Made by a program: the position numbers and the translations under genes. Shown here piece by piece: positions 35,888 to 46,866 of a DNA stretch of 64,000 nt (position 1 is the stretch's first letter; each line of letters starts with the position of its first letter). The stretch is from Caenorhabditis remanei (taxonomy: Eukaryota > Nematoda > Chromadorea > Rhabditida > Rhabditidae). Where the stretch lies: positions 6,572,001 to 6,636,000 of the forward strand of contig NC_071331.1 in NCBI RefSeq assembly GCF_010183535.1. Reading direction: 5' to 3'. A model generated the notes under the pieces. It saw nothing but the letters and a program-made list of their open reading frames with translations, was not told the origin of the DNA and made no database searches.

Positions 35888-36440
35888 GTGTTTATGTGAT
35901 TGTAATATGTGACAAACTTGTAATAATTGATTTTTGATGTTTTATAAAGTTTTTATTATTTTAAGGGAGTTTTTTTAGAGAAGTTTCAGAAACAAAATCT
36001 CAAGAGTGGTTTTTGCAGTTGAACACAAAGACTGCAAACAAGCAATGGGGTTTATTTTAAAACGAGAAAATAAAACCAATTCGATGTAACAGAGAAAAAC
36101 TATAATCTAGTTAGATGGTTACCAAAACTGGTGACTAGAAAATTCTATTCGCCATCCCGCTGGTTGAAACGTGAAATATTGAAACATGTAGGTGGCTCGC
36201 TGGGCATAAACTCTTGATCCAACTATTGATCATGAAATGTATTCAATAGGATCCCCTTGCTGTCACACAAATAAATTTGAAGCGTGGGGGTGGCTCATTT
36301 GGTTTAAACATTTGATCAAAAAACTGTCACAAACATTTTTCAATAAACGGGGGTGCATATTGTATACGTTTGAGTTTGGTTTGGCTCACACACAAAGGAA
36401 ATAGAGAGATTTTTCCAATAAAAAAGACTCCCTGCCGAGT

Positions 36441-36511
36441 TATCCGATCCACATAAAAGGGACCCCTGGATTACACTCCTCATCAGTTTCTACTGACCAG
36501 CATCCACCAAG
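36441..36511 (+). promoter_or_regulatory. Promoter and 5' UTR of Cys-rich gene 1
   Basis: GAGTTATCCGATCC (a GATA-type site on the opposite strand) precedes a TATA-like ACATAAAAGG at 36451-36460. About 28 bp further on, CATCAGTTTC fits an initiator. A first non-coding exon ends at 36511 before GTAAGC. The same arrangement lies before gene 2. Confidence 0.6.
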
Positions 36512-36557
36512 GTAAGCTCTCTTCCAGAATCTCATTTTCTCTAATCCACATTTCCAG

Positions 36558-36863
36558 ATGTTCCGTTACTTCATGCTCTTCGCCCTCGTCTCCATTGCCT
36601 CTGCAAGCCTTCTCTCCATCTGTCAAAACTACTGTTCTTCTTACAACGGAGGAGCATCTTACGACAACTGCTCTCCATGGATCAGTTTTGCCACCCAAAC
36701 CAACCAAACCTGTTACAATCTGTGTGTCCACAAGTGCCATGTTGTCTATGAGGGAGCCTGTATGACTGGAAACCAATACCGTTGCTGTCTCGAGACATTC
36801 CCAGCCAAGAAACAGCCATTCAAGATCAGTGGGTGCAACAAGCTCTACAATAATCTTGTCTAA
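36558..36863 (+). CDS. Secreted cysteine-rich protein, 101 residues (copy 1)
   Basis: The single coding exon begins immediately after a 46-bp 5' UTR intron (36512-36557, GTAAGC to TTTCCAG). Residues 1-17 (MFRYFMLFALVSIASAS) form a clear signal peptide. The mature part has ten cysteines, including a C-x3-C pair, C-x3-C-x3-C and an adjacent CC pair, so five disulfides are possible, plus one N-Q-T glycosylation site. It resembles small extracellular effector or matrix proteins in general, but I recognise no named family. The polyadenylation signal AATAAA is at 36887-36892. The duplicate at 39583 differs at only a few residues. A promoter with a GATA-type site would fit intestinal expression, which is inference. 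Confidence 0.85.
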   Translation: MFRYFMLFALVSIASASLLSICQNYCSSYNGGASYDNCSPWISFATQTNQTCYNLCVHKCHVVYEGACMTGNQYRCCLETFPAKKQPFKISGCNKLYNNLV

Positions 36864-36892
36864 ATTCGCCAAATACATTATGAGTCAATAAA

Positions 36893-39160
36893 ATAACTGC
36901 AATTTCAATCTTTTTTATTAAAAAGTACATATAATACTATTATATGTATAATTGTTCTTGCTGTCCTACCTCATTCACTATATTGGTACGATTGCGACAT
37001 TGAAGGTAACGGAAATTGTGAAATTGTGAAATAGAAATGTAGTCATTGAAACTGAATTAATTTTCAGAAATTTGTTAAAAAACATTTTTTGCAAAGTCTT
37101 TTCAAAGAAACCGAATCAAAAATTCAAAGTTTTTGGCTATCACCAAGAGTTTTGAAATAACCGCAAGTAGCATATTTGTATACACCTGCTTTGAAAAAAT
37201 TAATGCCACACAAAAATGAATTTAGAAGTAAACGTAAAATTATAAGTAAAATTATAAGTACTCTCTTCTCTAATATAGGAAAAAGAAAAAGCCTATTACA
37301 AACTGACAAAAGCACAATTTTTTACTGATCTACATATTGCAACAATTAACATACAATTGGAAATTGAAACATATGACACTGATGAAACAGATAACAATTG
37401 TTCCAGATATTTCCATTCTTTTGGGACGACTTTCAGTTGCCCCGTGTTCCTTTGTTATTTGCAGGTAACTTTTCAATCTTTCTTTGTTTTATTTCCAAGA
37501 CATATGCTTTTGGTTTCAAACTGCTTTTTTTTAACTTGCTTACAGTTGTTACAAATTATTTCGACTGGAGCAGTTAATTCAAGCCTTACTAGATATTCTA
37601 GAAGTTGAATTATTGGGAATAATACTGACCACCTAGAAGAGTAAAAAATACTGTGACCATGCATGCAATGATAATGTAGTGATTGAAACTGATACAAATA
37701 GTGTTGAACTTTTTTTTCCAGAAGTATGTTGAAAAAATGTTGAGCATTATTTTATCGCGTCTGCAATAAAAAAAGGGAAATCGTGAAATAAAATGATTGG
37801 AACTGTATTAACTTTCAAAATTTTGTCAAAAAACACTTTTTTCCATGTGGAGGAGAATCCGACAAACAACAGTTTGAATAATACCCAAAACTGTTGGTTT
37901 ACATATAAGCAAAAAGAAACAGAAGATACCAGTTGGTCAAACTTATGTGGCTGAGACACTTTACAAAAGTGCGGAAGACGGAACAGTTTTAATTTGACGG
38001 AAGGCGGAATATCAAAAAAGGAAGGTGAAGACGTACATCATCATCTTCCGCCTGTGAAACGTGTGAAATAAGAATGCTTTCATAATCTCATATGTCCCAA
38101 ATTCCAATATCTTGTCGCTGACTCGATTGAGGAAAAAGTTGTTAGGAAAATAAACCAATCTGTTGTTACAGCAATGTTTGGATCTCACAGGAAAGGAAAA
38201 TTATCCCATTTTATGACAACTTGTTATTCTAATTTTTTCTTTTTTATCTGTTTCAATACCAAATTATCGGTTTGGTTCGGTCAAAAAGTTGTTTGAAGAG
38301 TGGGTAGCCGATTTGAAAAAAAATACCAGTGCACGGTCTCCCAAAGTCCGAGTAAGAACTGCAAGGAAATTTTCGATCTCCCCTCACGAAACAAAAAATT
38401 TGAGAAATTGGCAGGTCTAAAAGTGAATTTTTTAATTTTTAGCGTAAAGCTAAAGATGAAAAAGTCACTTCAATAAAGGTTAATGTGATGAATACATCAA
38501 GAAAAAACAATTATTTTTCTAAAAACCATGATATCATGTCTTTTGAGTGTTGCATTTGATAATTTTACACAAAATTTATTGGCGAATTCTCGGCTTCAAA
38601 CTGTATCCAGCTCTCTATTTCTTGACGTTTCCACCTCTATTACAGCTCAAAAAATCCGCAATAAATAGATCTTGATTTATTATGGGTGGGTCACTTTTTT
38701 GCCGAATAAGTTTCGAGAAATAATGAAAAAACCGATTTTTCAGGCCAAAACTTCGATCTGTATCAGCGCCTTTATTTTCGCTCCAAAAATAGTTTTCTTT
38801 TTTCCGAAACGTTGATTTTGCCTTTCTCGTTATTTGTTATGAACAATTTTCACTTTTTATTCCCTTTATCGTTCGTATTTTAAATAAAATCAAAATTTTC
38901 AGTTGAAAAATTAATAAAAAATTATTTTTGACTACTGTAGCGCGCGGCCTTTGCGCTCCACTGAGAACTTTCGCTTGCAGTTGTTTTTCGGGGTTTGGGA
39001 GACTGTGCGAGACTGTGTTCATTCAAAATACTTCGTTATCTTTAAAACCGAACAGTATCAGAAAAAAACTCATGAACGTTTTTCCGGAATATTCCATCTC
39101 TACTCTTTCTACAATGTTACATACATCTGTAAGGGTTTATTGTAAGGTTTCTGAGTAGAA
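36893..39160. other. Intergenic DNA between the Cys-rich genes
   Basis: No gene is seen. A short phrase of the type GTGAAATARAATG... ATTGRAACTG... TTTTTTCCA recurs three times (about 37015, 37675 and 37785), suggesting small tandem duplications. Frames up to about 83 codons (for example 37357-37608) have no recognisable motifs. Confidence 0.4.
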
Positions 39161-39460
39161 TATTATTTGTCACATCCCGCTGGGTGAAACGTAAAATACT
39201 AAAACATGTAGGTGGCTCGCTGAGCATAAACTCTTGATCCAAACTTTCGATCATGAGATTTATTCAATAGGATCCCCCGTTGTCCCACAAATATATCTGA
39301 AGCGTGTGGGTGGCTGGCTGGTTTAAACATTTGATCGAAAAACTGTCACAAGCTTTTTCAATAAACGGGGGTGCATATTGTATACGTTTGAGTTTGGTTT
39401 GGGTCACACATGATGAAAATAGAGTGTAGGTTTCAATAAAAAAGACTCCCTGCTGAGTTA

Positions 39461-39529
39461 TCCGATCCACATAAAAGGGACCCCCGGAATACAGTCTTCA
39501 TCAGTTTCTACTGACCAACATCCACCAAG
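39461..39529 (+). promoter_or_regulatory. Promoter and 5' UTR of Cys-rich gene 2
   Basis: It has the same GAGTTATCCGATCCACATAA core as gene 1, a TATA-like stretch at 39468-39478, a CATCAG initiator near 39499, and a donor at 39530. Homology to the gene 1 upstream region extends back to about 39160 (matching about 36140). Confidence 0.6.
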
Positions 39530-39582
39530 GTAAGCTCTTTTCAGTCCGAAGAATCTCCTTTCCTTCTAATCTACATTTCCAG

Positions 39583-39888
39583 ATGTTCCGTTACTTCATG
39601 CTCTTTGCCCTCGTCTCCTTTGCCTCTGCAAGTCTTCTATCCATCTGTCAAAACTATTGTTCTTCTGTCAACGGAGCAGCATCCTACGACAACTGCTCTC
39701 CATGGATCAGTTTTGCCACCCAAACCAACCAAACCTGTTACAATCTGTGTGTCCACAAGTGCCATGTTGTCTATGAGGGAGCCTGTATGACTGGAAACCA
39801 ATACCGTTGCTGTCTCGAGACATTCCCAGCCAAGAAACAGCCATTCAAGGTCAGCGGATGCAACAAGCTCTACAATAATCTTGTCTAA
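39583..39888 (+). CDS. Secreted cysteine-rich protein, 101 residues (copy 2)
   Basis: This is the paralogue of 36558-36863 with the same 5' UTR intron layout (39530-39582). The signal peptide is conserved (one Ile/Phe change) and all ten cysteines are kept. Visible differences include SYNGGAS to SVNGAAS and an Ile/Val change near the end. The AATAAA signal is at 39911-39916. Strong conservation of upstream and coding parts points to a recent tandem duplication of about 3 kb, with both copies apparently intact. Confidence 0.85.
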   Translation: MFRYFMLFALVSFASASLLSICQNYCSSVNGAASYDNCSPWISFATQTNQTCYNLCVHKCHVVYEGACMTGNQYRCCLETFPAKKQPFKVSGCNKLYNNLV

Positions 39889-39916
39889 ATCCGTCGAATA
39901 TTTATGAGTCAATAAA

Positions 39917-40284
39917 ATAACTGCAGCTTAAAATCTATCTTATTTTCTCACTATTTCAGAGTTCCGGATTTTTCCAGACTGAATCAAAACTTTGAATATC
40001 AAATAGTTCTCCCTAATGCTCCGGCAATCTTCTCAAATATTTGAGACAGTAAATCTTATGAATTTCGTTACTCTCTATCAGTTTTGCATACTCAATCAAA
40101 TATAAAAAAAGTGTGTGCACCTCTCCTCCAATTTGTTTACATGATACCTTCTAGCACTCCCCCCCCTCGTCCCGCATCACTTATCTAAACAAAACCTCAA
40201 ACTCATTGAATTCAATAAACTAACGTATCAATTACACACCTCAATGTCATCACTCCTTCCGCTCACTTCACTCCATTAGCCACA
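39917..40284. other. Upstream region of the channel gene
   Basis: No frame or repeat stands out. A pyrimidine-rich CTCCCCCCCC stretch near 40157 and a CAATAAAC stretch follow the end of Cys-rich gene 2. The region presumably includes the channel gene promoter. Confidence 0.35.
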
Positions 40285-43200
40285 ATGGACGTGTCTACAG
40301 GATTGCAACTCCTGAACTTAATTTCTCTGAATATTAACTTAACACCATCGGCTGCGGAGTATGAAAAGCGCTTTGAAGCGGATGTGAGTTTCTTTTTAAT
40401 TTTATGTTGCAATAAACATTTTTTGGTACGTTTAAGGACCAAATCCGGCGAGATATATTCCGGAAGTATGACGGTTCGATGCCATTCCGAAAGGATTCCC
40501 CTCTTCAAATATTGCCTGTACTGACAATTGATCACATCAGAAGTCTGGATCAGAACAAGGGAACAATGACTGTTGCGATGAGTTTTCTTTTTGTGAGTTC
40601 AATAATACATTTGTTTCATTTTTAGTTATTTTCCGTTTTAAGACTATTTTATAATCGTCTCATAGTCCGCACGGTTCGTTCTTGTTTTGTTTGACTAGAT
40701 TGTTTCTGGAGCTAACAGAAAAAGTGGGACCAACAAAAATGGATCAGTATGAGTATCAAACTTCTTCGAATTGAGTTATTCAGTTGTTCTGAAACATAAA
40801 GCAATCTAGTATTTATATAGGGAACTGTAACATTTCAATCGAGGTAAAATAAAAGTTTGCGGTTTCTAAAACATCTTAAGAAACACATCTGAGTTTTTTT
40901 TTCGTTCTGGTGTGTTTGTTCTGAATTGAAGAATGCTTTAGAATTTAGAAATTTCGAACAAAAAAGTGAGGTTGTAGAAAAAGAAAAATGTTATACCACA
41001 ACAGAGAATTGTTTTTGCAACTGTTCTTTTGTTGGAGTCTACATTAAAAAGTGTGGAGTTTCTTCCTCCCTCTCAGGTTGTAATGTGTGAGAAGATAAAT
41101 CTTATAGTTAGAATCTGCTAAATTTGTTTATATTCATCTAGGTAAAGAAAGTCTCTAATCTAGAATTTATTTTTCCAAAAGATTTACGAAAAAAGAAGTA
41201 TGAGAGGTGTCGTTCTATGGCAGTTATCGTCGTAAAACAGTTTTCATAGTGGTAAAAACTTTGCCTGTTTCAAAGAAGTTGTAACAGAAGAAACCTCAAC
41301 TTTAACTTACTTAACATATATCTGTTCAATACAAACGCGGAAAAGTACATCGTTCAGAGAGGTAGTTGACAAGTGCACCCTACAGATGAAATAAATGAAA
41401 AGGCAGAAAAAAGAATTTTTTTTAAAATCTGGTAATAGTAGAAAGTTTTGCTGTTTTCTGAAGAAGATTTTTTCAGACGTTATCATAGTTTCTTGAACAT
41501 GAAAAAATTTTAGTTGATAATATTGTCGCAACAAAAAAGTTCCGACATTTTTTCCCCCTCGGTGTTTGCGGACTCAAGCCAAAATTTGATAATTTTGGCT
41601 TGAGTCCGCAAACACCGACGAGGAAAAAATGTCGGAACTTTTTTATTTCGATAATAAACCATGTTTCAAATTTCTTTTAAGTGCGCTCTTAAAGTTTTGC
41701 TCTCAATATTCACCATTTTTACGGATTCCCTTACTGCGAAAAGAACTGCAAGAAAAAACCGAAAAACCAATTTTCCGTTTTAATTCGATTTTGCACTGAC
41801 AATCCAATGTTTCCGGGTTTCTCTGCAATAGATAGAAAAGATGAGTCAATGAGACTTGTAGAAAACAAAACACTTCATCAAGTGAGCCAGCAAACCTGAA
41901 TTTTGGTAAGAAATTAAATTTTTGATACAGACAACAGGTCTTCAAAAAAATATGATTTTCACCCGGTTCAGCAAATATTTATTTTCTAAAAATAAGGACG
42001 TGCTGGGTATCACGATTAGTATTGAGTGAGTTTATCGAGCTTCAAGCTGCTCCAAATTGAGTGATCAAGTGATTCTGAAACATGAAACAATCCAGTATTC
42101 ACTAAAAAAAACTGTAATATTGACTGCATTAAATCGAAGCAAATTAAAATTTTGCGGTTTCTAAAACATCTTAAGAAACACATCTGAGTTTTTTTTTCGT
42201 TCCGGTGGATTTTTCATATTTGAATAATGTTAGTATTAAGAAATTTCGAATAGTTGAGATTTGTGAATTTAGATCAATTAGATGGTCCCAATTTGTCACA
42301 CTCACCGAATTTGAATACAGTCTTACGGCGATTAAAATGTTTACTGTTTCAAAAATGTTGTATCACAAGAGAGAACAATTTTTGTTATTGATAGCTTGTT
42401 TTGGCATTTTCCAGTTTAGATGTCTTTTAAAAACTCGAACGTCCGTGTTTAGACATCCCAAAAAAACGAATAGACCTCCCATAAAATATTTGGACGTCCC
42501 TTAAATTTCAAAATTTGGTTTTGAATATTTACACGTCCCTTGAACACTGTAACACCAAGAGTTTTCTCTGACACTGGGAAGTAGTGAATACCTAAAAACA
42601 AACAAACCAGAGAGTTTCTTTTTAATTGCTCTGAGACTAGTAAGCACGAACAACCAAAACTATACTGGTAATTAGAATTGTAACTGTTTCAAAAATGTTG
42701 TATCACAAGAGACTGTTTTTGCTACCGATCACAATGAGAGGTGAGAGAGTCTATCACAATTATCGTCATCACATAGTAAAAACGCGAAAAAGTAGTTGGC
42801 AAGCGCACCCTTAAGATGACATTAGTGAGAAGACAGAAGATGGCATTGAAGAAGGAAAGAAGACGGCGAAAAGGGAAGAAAAAATTATGTACATATATCT
42901 AACATCGTTGATGGCGCACTTGTCGGTTAATTCTGGTATAAGTAGAAACAGAAATATCTTCTGTTTTCAAAAGTAAAAAAACTTTTTGGTAGAAATTATC
43001 AAGGTCTATTTAGCATGTAATGACACATTTTCTGCTGTCTGTTTCAACTTTCTTCTAAATGTGCTCTCGAAGTTTTGCTCTCAATACCTTACAATTAGTT
43101 GCCCACATGACGAAAAAAAACTTCAAGAAACGTGAAACTGAAACAAAATTTTTTTTGTTTTAATTCAATTCTTTTATTTTTTGTAATGAAAATCGGGTGT

Positions 43201-45112
43201 TTTCGGGTTCTTAAACGGTGAAATGGACAAAAAAAAGATAATCAAACTTGTAGAAAACATAATTCTCTATCAAATAAGCCTGAATACGTAAATTTTTGGT
43301 CAAAAATTGACTTTTTTGATACAGAAAAACAGGTTTTCAGAAAAAAAAGAGATTTTCAATCATTTCAGATCTTTTTTTTTAATAAGAGCGTCCTGTTGCA
43401 ATTCTTTTTTCGAAAATGTGCCAAAAAATTATACTCGTTTTTCTGAATACTTCAATACTTCTTTTTCTTAATCAAAAAAGTCAATTTCTGACCAAAATTT
43501 ACGGTTTCTGTCTCATTTTATAAGGAATTCTGTCTTCTACAAGTCTGATATTGCATCGTCTAGAACTTCGGATCCACTGGATTTTCAGTGCAAAAAAATG
43601 AATGAATTGAATTAAAACGTGAAAAAATCTGTTTCACGTTTTTTGCAGTTCTTTTTCGCAGTGTGGGAGACGTGCAGAAAGAATATTTTTTCGTATACTC
43701 ACAATCAGTGTTAATGCTAATGTTAAAATACTCCGTTTCTACATGTCAACATACATAGATTCGACTTTGTGCATAATTCCCAGATAGAAATCTATACACA
43801 CTCGGATAACCTCACTTCCAGACCTGGATGGACGACCGATTGGCTTGGAACTCCAGTAACTACTCCGGTGTCCAAACAATCACTGGGCACAAATTCGACT
43901 TCTATCTTCACGACTTATGGTTGCCAACGCTTCATTTAGCTGATATGTGAGTTATTTAATAAGGAACAAATGTTTTTAAAAATTTATTTCAAGGCCTGGC
44001 TCCGCCAAACAACAAGATCTGTTCAAAAACCATGACGTGGACATAGTAATCCACAAATCTGGAACCGTGAGAGCTAGTATCAAAGCTCTGATAACCACTC
44101 CTTGCTACTTTGGATTCGGAGACTACCCCAATGACTATCAGAACTGCACCTTCACTCTGATGTCCCCATATTTTGCAGATGCGTGAGTAACATTTTTAGC
44201 ACGCCATGCGTCTTACAATCGCGCTCTACCGAACCGAAAAAAATCGTGTGCGAAATTGAGAGACTCAGAGAAAATGAGTCATTTTTCAAACGCATTTCGG
44301 TGGAGCACAGTTGTAAGAACTGTGCCAAGCTAATATGACAGTAAGTTTATTTGAATTTTAAGATTCCAATTTTCCGACTGGGGAGGGTTTGCCTATTCCA
44401 AGTATCTACTGGAAGATCGTATCTCAGATGTTCAAGATTTTATGTTGATTAACGTGGACTCTCATAGATATTTCATGTATCTTGGCATGGATGTGGTTGA
44501 GAATATTGGAACGTAAGATCTAATTTTGAATTTGGAAACTTTTTTTCAAAAATCTATGATTTTTTTCAGTCTTCCCCCTGGCTACTGTAGAGGATTCTAC
44601 CGTTATGTGCTGACTTTGAAAAGAATGAACAAGTTGGTATTCTCACAGCTTACAGCGCCAATGATTGTGATTATTGTGTAAGATTTCCAGACAAATAACC
44701 GACTACAGTATTCCACTATTTCAGACTCATGACCATTGCCGGATTCCTGCCAAACAGGTACGGTCTTCCAGTGCTTTTGGCCACTCTGGGAATCGAATTG
44801 ATGTTCACAATCTCTATGACAGATGTACTCCCGGATAACTTCAATGGAATGCCTAATATTGGTAACAAACTCAAAAAAACCAGTTTACCACATCTCAAAG
44901 TTTTAGGAATCCTCGCAATCCTCCTTGTCATTGAAACGATGGTTCTAACTGCTTGGAAAGTTTTCTCGATCTACACCCGCAACAACAGACGTCTGAGAGT
45001 TGTGAAGGAAGAAGATCAAATCTATCAGATTGTCATATGGACTGATAGAGTTCTTATGGTTGCATTGATTGTGGAGGGAATGATTAATATTCATATTGCT
45101 AAAGCTAATTGA
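40285..45112 (+). CDS. Cys-loop ligand-gated ion channel subunit, 7 exons, 404 residues
   Basis: Exons: 40285-40383, 40437-40592, 43822-43946, 43994-44182, 44363-44512, 44570-44677 and 44725-45112. They total 405 codons in phase. Several acceptors are TTTAAG or TTCAAG rather than TTTCAG. The ligand-binding domain contains the loop-D segment TWMDDRLAW, and the Cys-loop is C164-x13-C178 (CYFGFGDYPNDYQNC). Membrane segments lie at about 262-284, 288-310, 334-356 and 382-402. An arginine (R287) just before the second segment recalls the PAR motif of anion channels, suggesting but not proving anion selectivity. The loop between segments 3 and 4 is very short. The N-terminal signal peptide is weak, so a further 5' exon is possible. 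Intron 2 is 3.2 kb of duplicated repeats. The last 66 codons were copied twice downstream. Confidence 0.87.
40770..43350. repeat. Direct duplication filling intron 2 of the channel gene
   Basis: About 1.3 kb is present twice in the same orientation. AAACATCTTAAGAAACACAT occurs at about 40869 and 42164. A GTTGRCAAGYGCACCC phrase occurs at about 41365 and 42798, and a GTGCKCTCKWAAGTTTTGCT phrase at about 41682 and 43060. The copies are diverged and no frame is shared. Confidence 0.7.
41533..41644. repeat. Compact near-perfect hairpin in intron 2
   Basis: Arms of about 53 bp (AAAAAAGTTCCGACATTTTT on the left, its complement on the right) close on TGAT, with a small mismatch zone of one to three bases. 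As RNA it would form a long stable stem. It is absent at the matching place of the second intronic copy (about 43040), so it is probably a tiny MITE. Confidence 0.75.
43110..43680. mobile_element. Palindromic element in intron 2
   Basis: Inverted arms include AAAAAGTCAATTTCTGACCA against TTGGTCAAAAATTGACTTTT, and CTTGTAGAAAACATAATTCT against AGAATTC-type complements. The outer tips contain CGCAGT. A single related arm lies at 41720-41960. Confidence 0.6.
44209..44320. mobile_element. Small palindromic MITE in intron 4, copy 3
   Basis: The ends are TCTTACAATCGCGCTCTACC and its complement GGTGGAGCACAGTTGTAAGA, the same family as 2789-2892. Confidence 0.65.
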
Positions 45113-46136
45113 TAAAATATCGTAAAGTCCTGAATAATCAAAATTATTTTCAAAATACTTTTTTATTTGAACTGATTGAAACGTTAATAAAACTTTTTCC
45201 AATCGGTGTTTGAGAATTGTTCGGTATTGATCTGATCAAACTGAAAAATTATATTTTTTCAGAATTTCTTCTAATGATAGTCGAAAATTTGACTTTTTCG
45301 CGGGAAAAATCAAAAAAAATTTAAAAAATTCGAAAACAATTAATTTTGGCGCCAGATACAGGGGCCTTGTCAAATATGGTTAAATTTGGATACTTCCGGA
45401 CAAAATTGTTTGTTAATTCTTGGTTTAACTGACTGAATCGTTATCCGAAAAATACTAAAATACTTCCGAATTGTGTATTTCCTAACCGACGTGTAGAAAC
45501 AAGTTCTCTGTAACCGTACAATTTATTAATTGATTTGGATTATCAAAATCGCTTTTTCCTCGGCCGATGACTTTGAAGGTGGACAGTAGTGTCTTCTATC
45601 AGTTATCTGTCATTTGCAGGAGTCGTGAGAGTTCGGTAGGTAATAAATGAAAATACTGTTCTGCAAAAAAAGCAACATTTCATGAATTAAATCTGAAAAC
45701 GTTTTCTTGAGTTTCATTCAGATTTAAAAAAAATCTTCGTTATAAGAATAATTAACGATATGAAAGGAGTAATTAAGTTTTCATGATCATAAATTTTGTA
45801 TGAACCTTCTGAAACAGTGCATTTTTCCTCAATCCTTCTATAGTTCTCCGATCGCCATTTTGTCAACTTTACCAGAAAATGATCTTCTCAGTTGTCAATA
45901 TAAAATCATACTTGTCAAAAATCGGGTCCGGCCCGGATTCAAAAATGTGTACTCATTTTGTAACACAATTTTCAGAAATTTTTCGTAAAATTTAGAGTAA
46001 AAATGCTTAAATTATTGTACACATTCACATTTTTATTCAATTTTGAATTTTTATTCGAAAACTTTTTTTTTTCAAAACGGGCCGAGCGGGTCGGGCCGAG
46101 AATACTTTTGATTTCGGCCCGACCCGGCCCGTGACA

Positions 46137-46365
46137 TCATTCTTATATATAAAACGCATGGGGAGTCTGTCCATCTGTCCCAATGTCCGCAAATTTTGAG
46201 AAATGAGAAAGAAAGGCGGCCGGGCCCAAAATCGAACTTGCGCTCTTTGCGCACCGACCACCGCCTTGAACCACTCGGCCACGCGGACACATTTCTGAGA
46301 AGGTGAACAAATAAATGAGGAGAGGCCAGCCGGATGAACCGCCGAAGGCGCGGCAGCCAGGCTGG
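46137..46365 (+). mobile_element. Non-autonomous Helitron, 229 bp
   Basis: It begins TCATTCTTATATATAAAACG and ends with a CGCCGAAGGCG hairpin, then GCAGCCAGG and CTGG. It sits between host A and T. The inverted duplicate at about 49930-49940 shows the uninterrupted ACATGT, so the insertion made no target duplication. TC start, CTRR end, 3' hairpin and AT target are the Helitron hallmarks. The interior is tRNA-like. Confidence 0.85.
46212..46288 (-). other. tRNA-like sequence inside the Helitron
   Basis: On the minus strand it starts GTCCGCG, has a perfect A-box TGGCCGAGTGG (46271-46281) and a B-box-like GTTCGATTTTG (46227-46237) at normal spacing. The A-box resembles those of Ser/Leu tRNAs. 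Acceptor and anticodon stems do not pair properly, so I do not call a functional tRNA. Confidence 0.6.
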
Positions 46366-46866
46366 TGTCTGTATAAAAGTAGTCTGAGCATGCTTCTCTC
46401 TTTCCACAAAACAGTTCATCAGAACGTCTAATAAGATTTTTAGTGCCCGACCTACATAATCATCGTTTAGCCCTTCAGAATCACCAGGAAATTTCGAAAT
46501 TTTTTTCAAAATTATCGCTGTTTCAATGTTTAATTTTTTATTAATGCTAATGTTTTAGATCGATCTTAGGATTTCTCATCTTCACCATTAAAAACTGACC
46601 GTCTTGGTACAGTTAGTATCACACACCCTGCACACCAGATAGTACTTCCCGTCATATTACCTTTCACGCGTCCGTTCAAATATTACTCTCGCAGTCTCGC
46701 ACTCTCTTTCTCTCCTCTTCTTCATATTGGACCATCTGTCCCACTGGTGTCCCTCATTCACAACTCGTCTTGCGATTGACTGGAGACGGTACTGAGCGGG
46801 ATGGCCGCGTTTTCTTCGTCCTTCGCTTCTATTTTCTCCACTCTGTCATTCTCTGTTATCATTTCC

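Larger units (their letters stand above)
45907..46371. mobile_element. GGCCC-type hAT-like element interrupted by a Helitron
   Basis: The left flank TATAAAAT (45899-45906) and right flank TATAAAAG (46372-46379) are a near-perfect 8-bp duplication. The ends are CATACTTGTCAAAAATCGGG and, reversed, CAGACA plus the interrupted TGTCACGGGCC. GGCCCGACCC motifs fill the right end. Its inverted sister (49927-50216) lacks the Helitron. Confidence 0.8.
44912..46530. repeat. Segmental duplication block A (original copy)
   Basis: The block starts inside the last channel exon and runs past the gene end. It is repeated inverted at 49800-52963. From about 45470 onward a diverged direct relative lies at 60640-61640. 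It contains a hAT-like element and a Helitron that help to date the copies. Confidence 0.8.

Noticed and set aside
23318..45112. Operon linking the ELM2, HMG-box, Cys-rich and channel genes
   Set aside because: Gaps are kilobases long, some genes have their own TATA-like promoters, and functions differ. Nematode operons have gaps of about 100 bp.
46212..46288. Functional tRNA gene
   Set aside because: A- and B-boxes are present, but acceptor and anticodon stems do not pair and the sequence lies inside a Helitron. Kept as tRNA-like.
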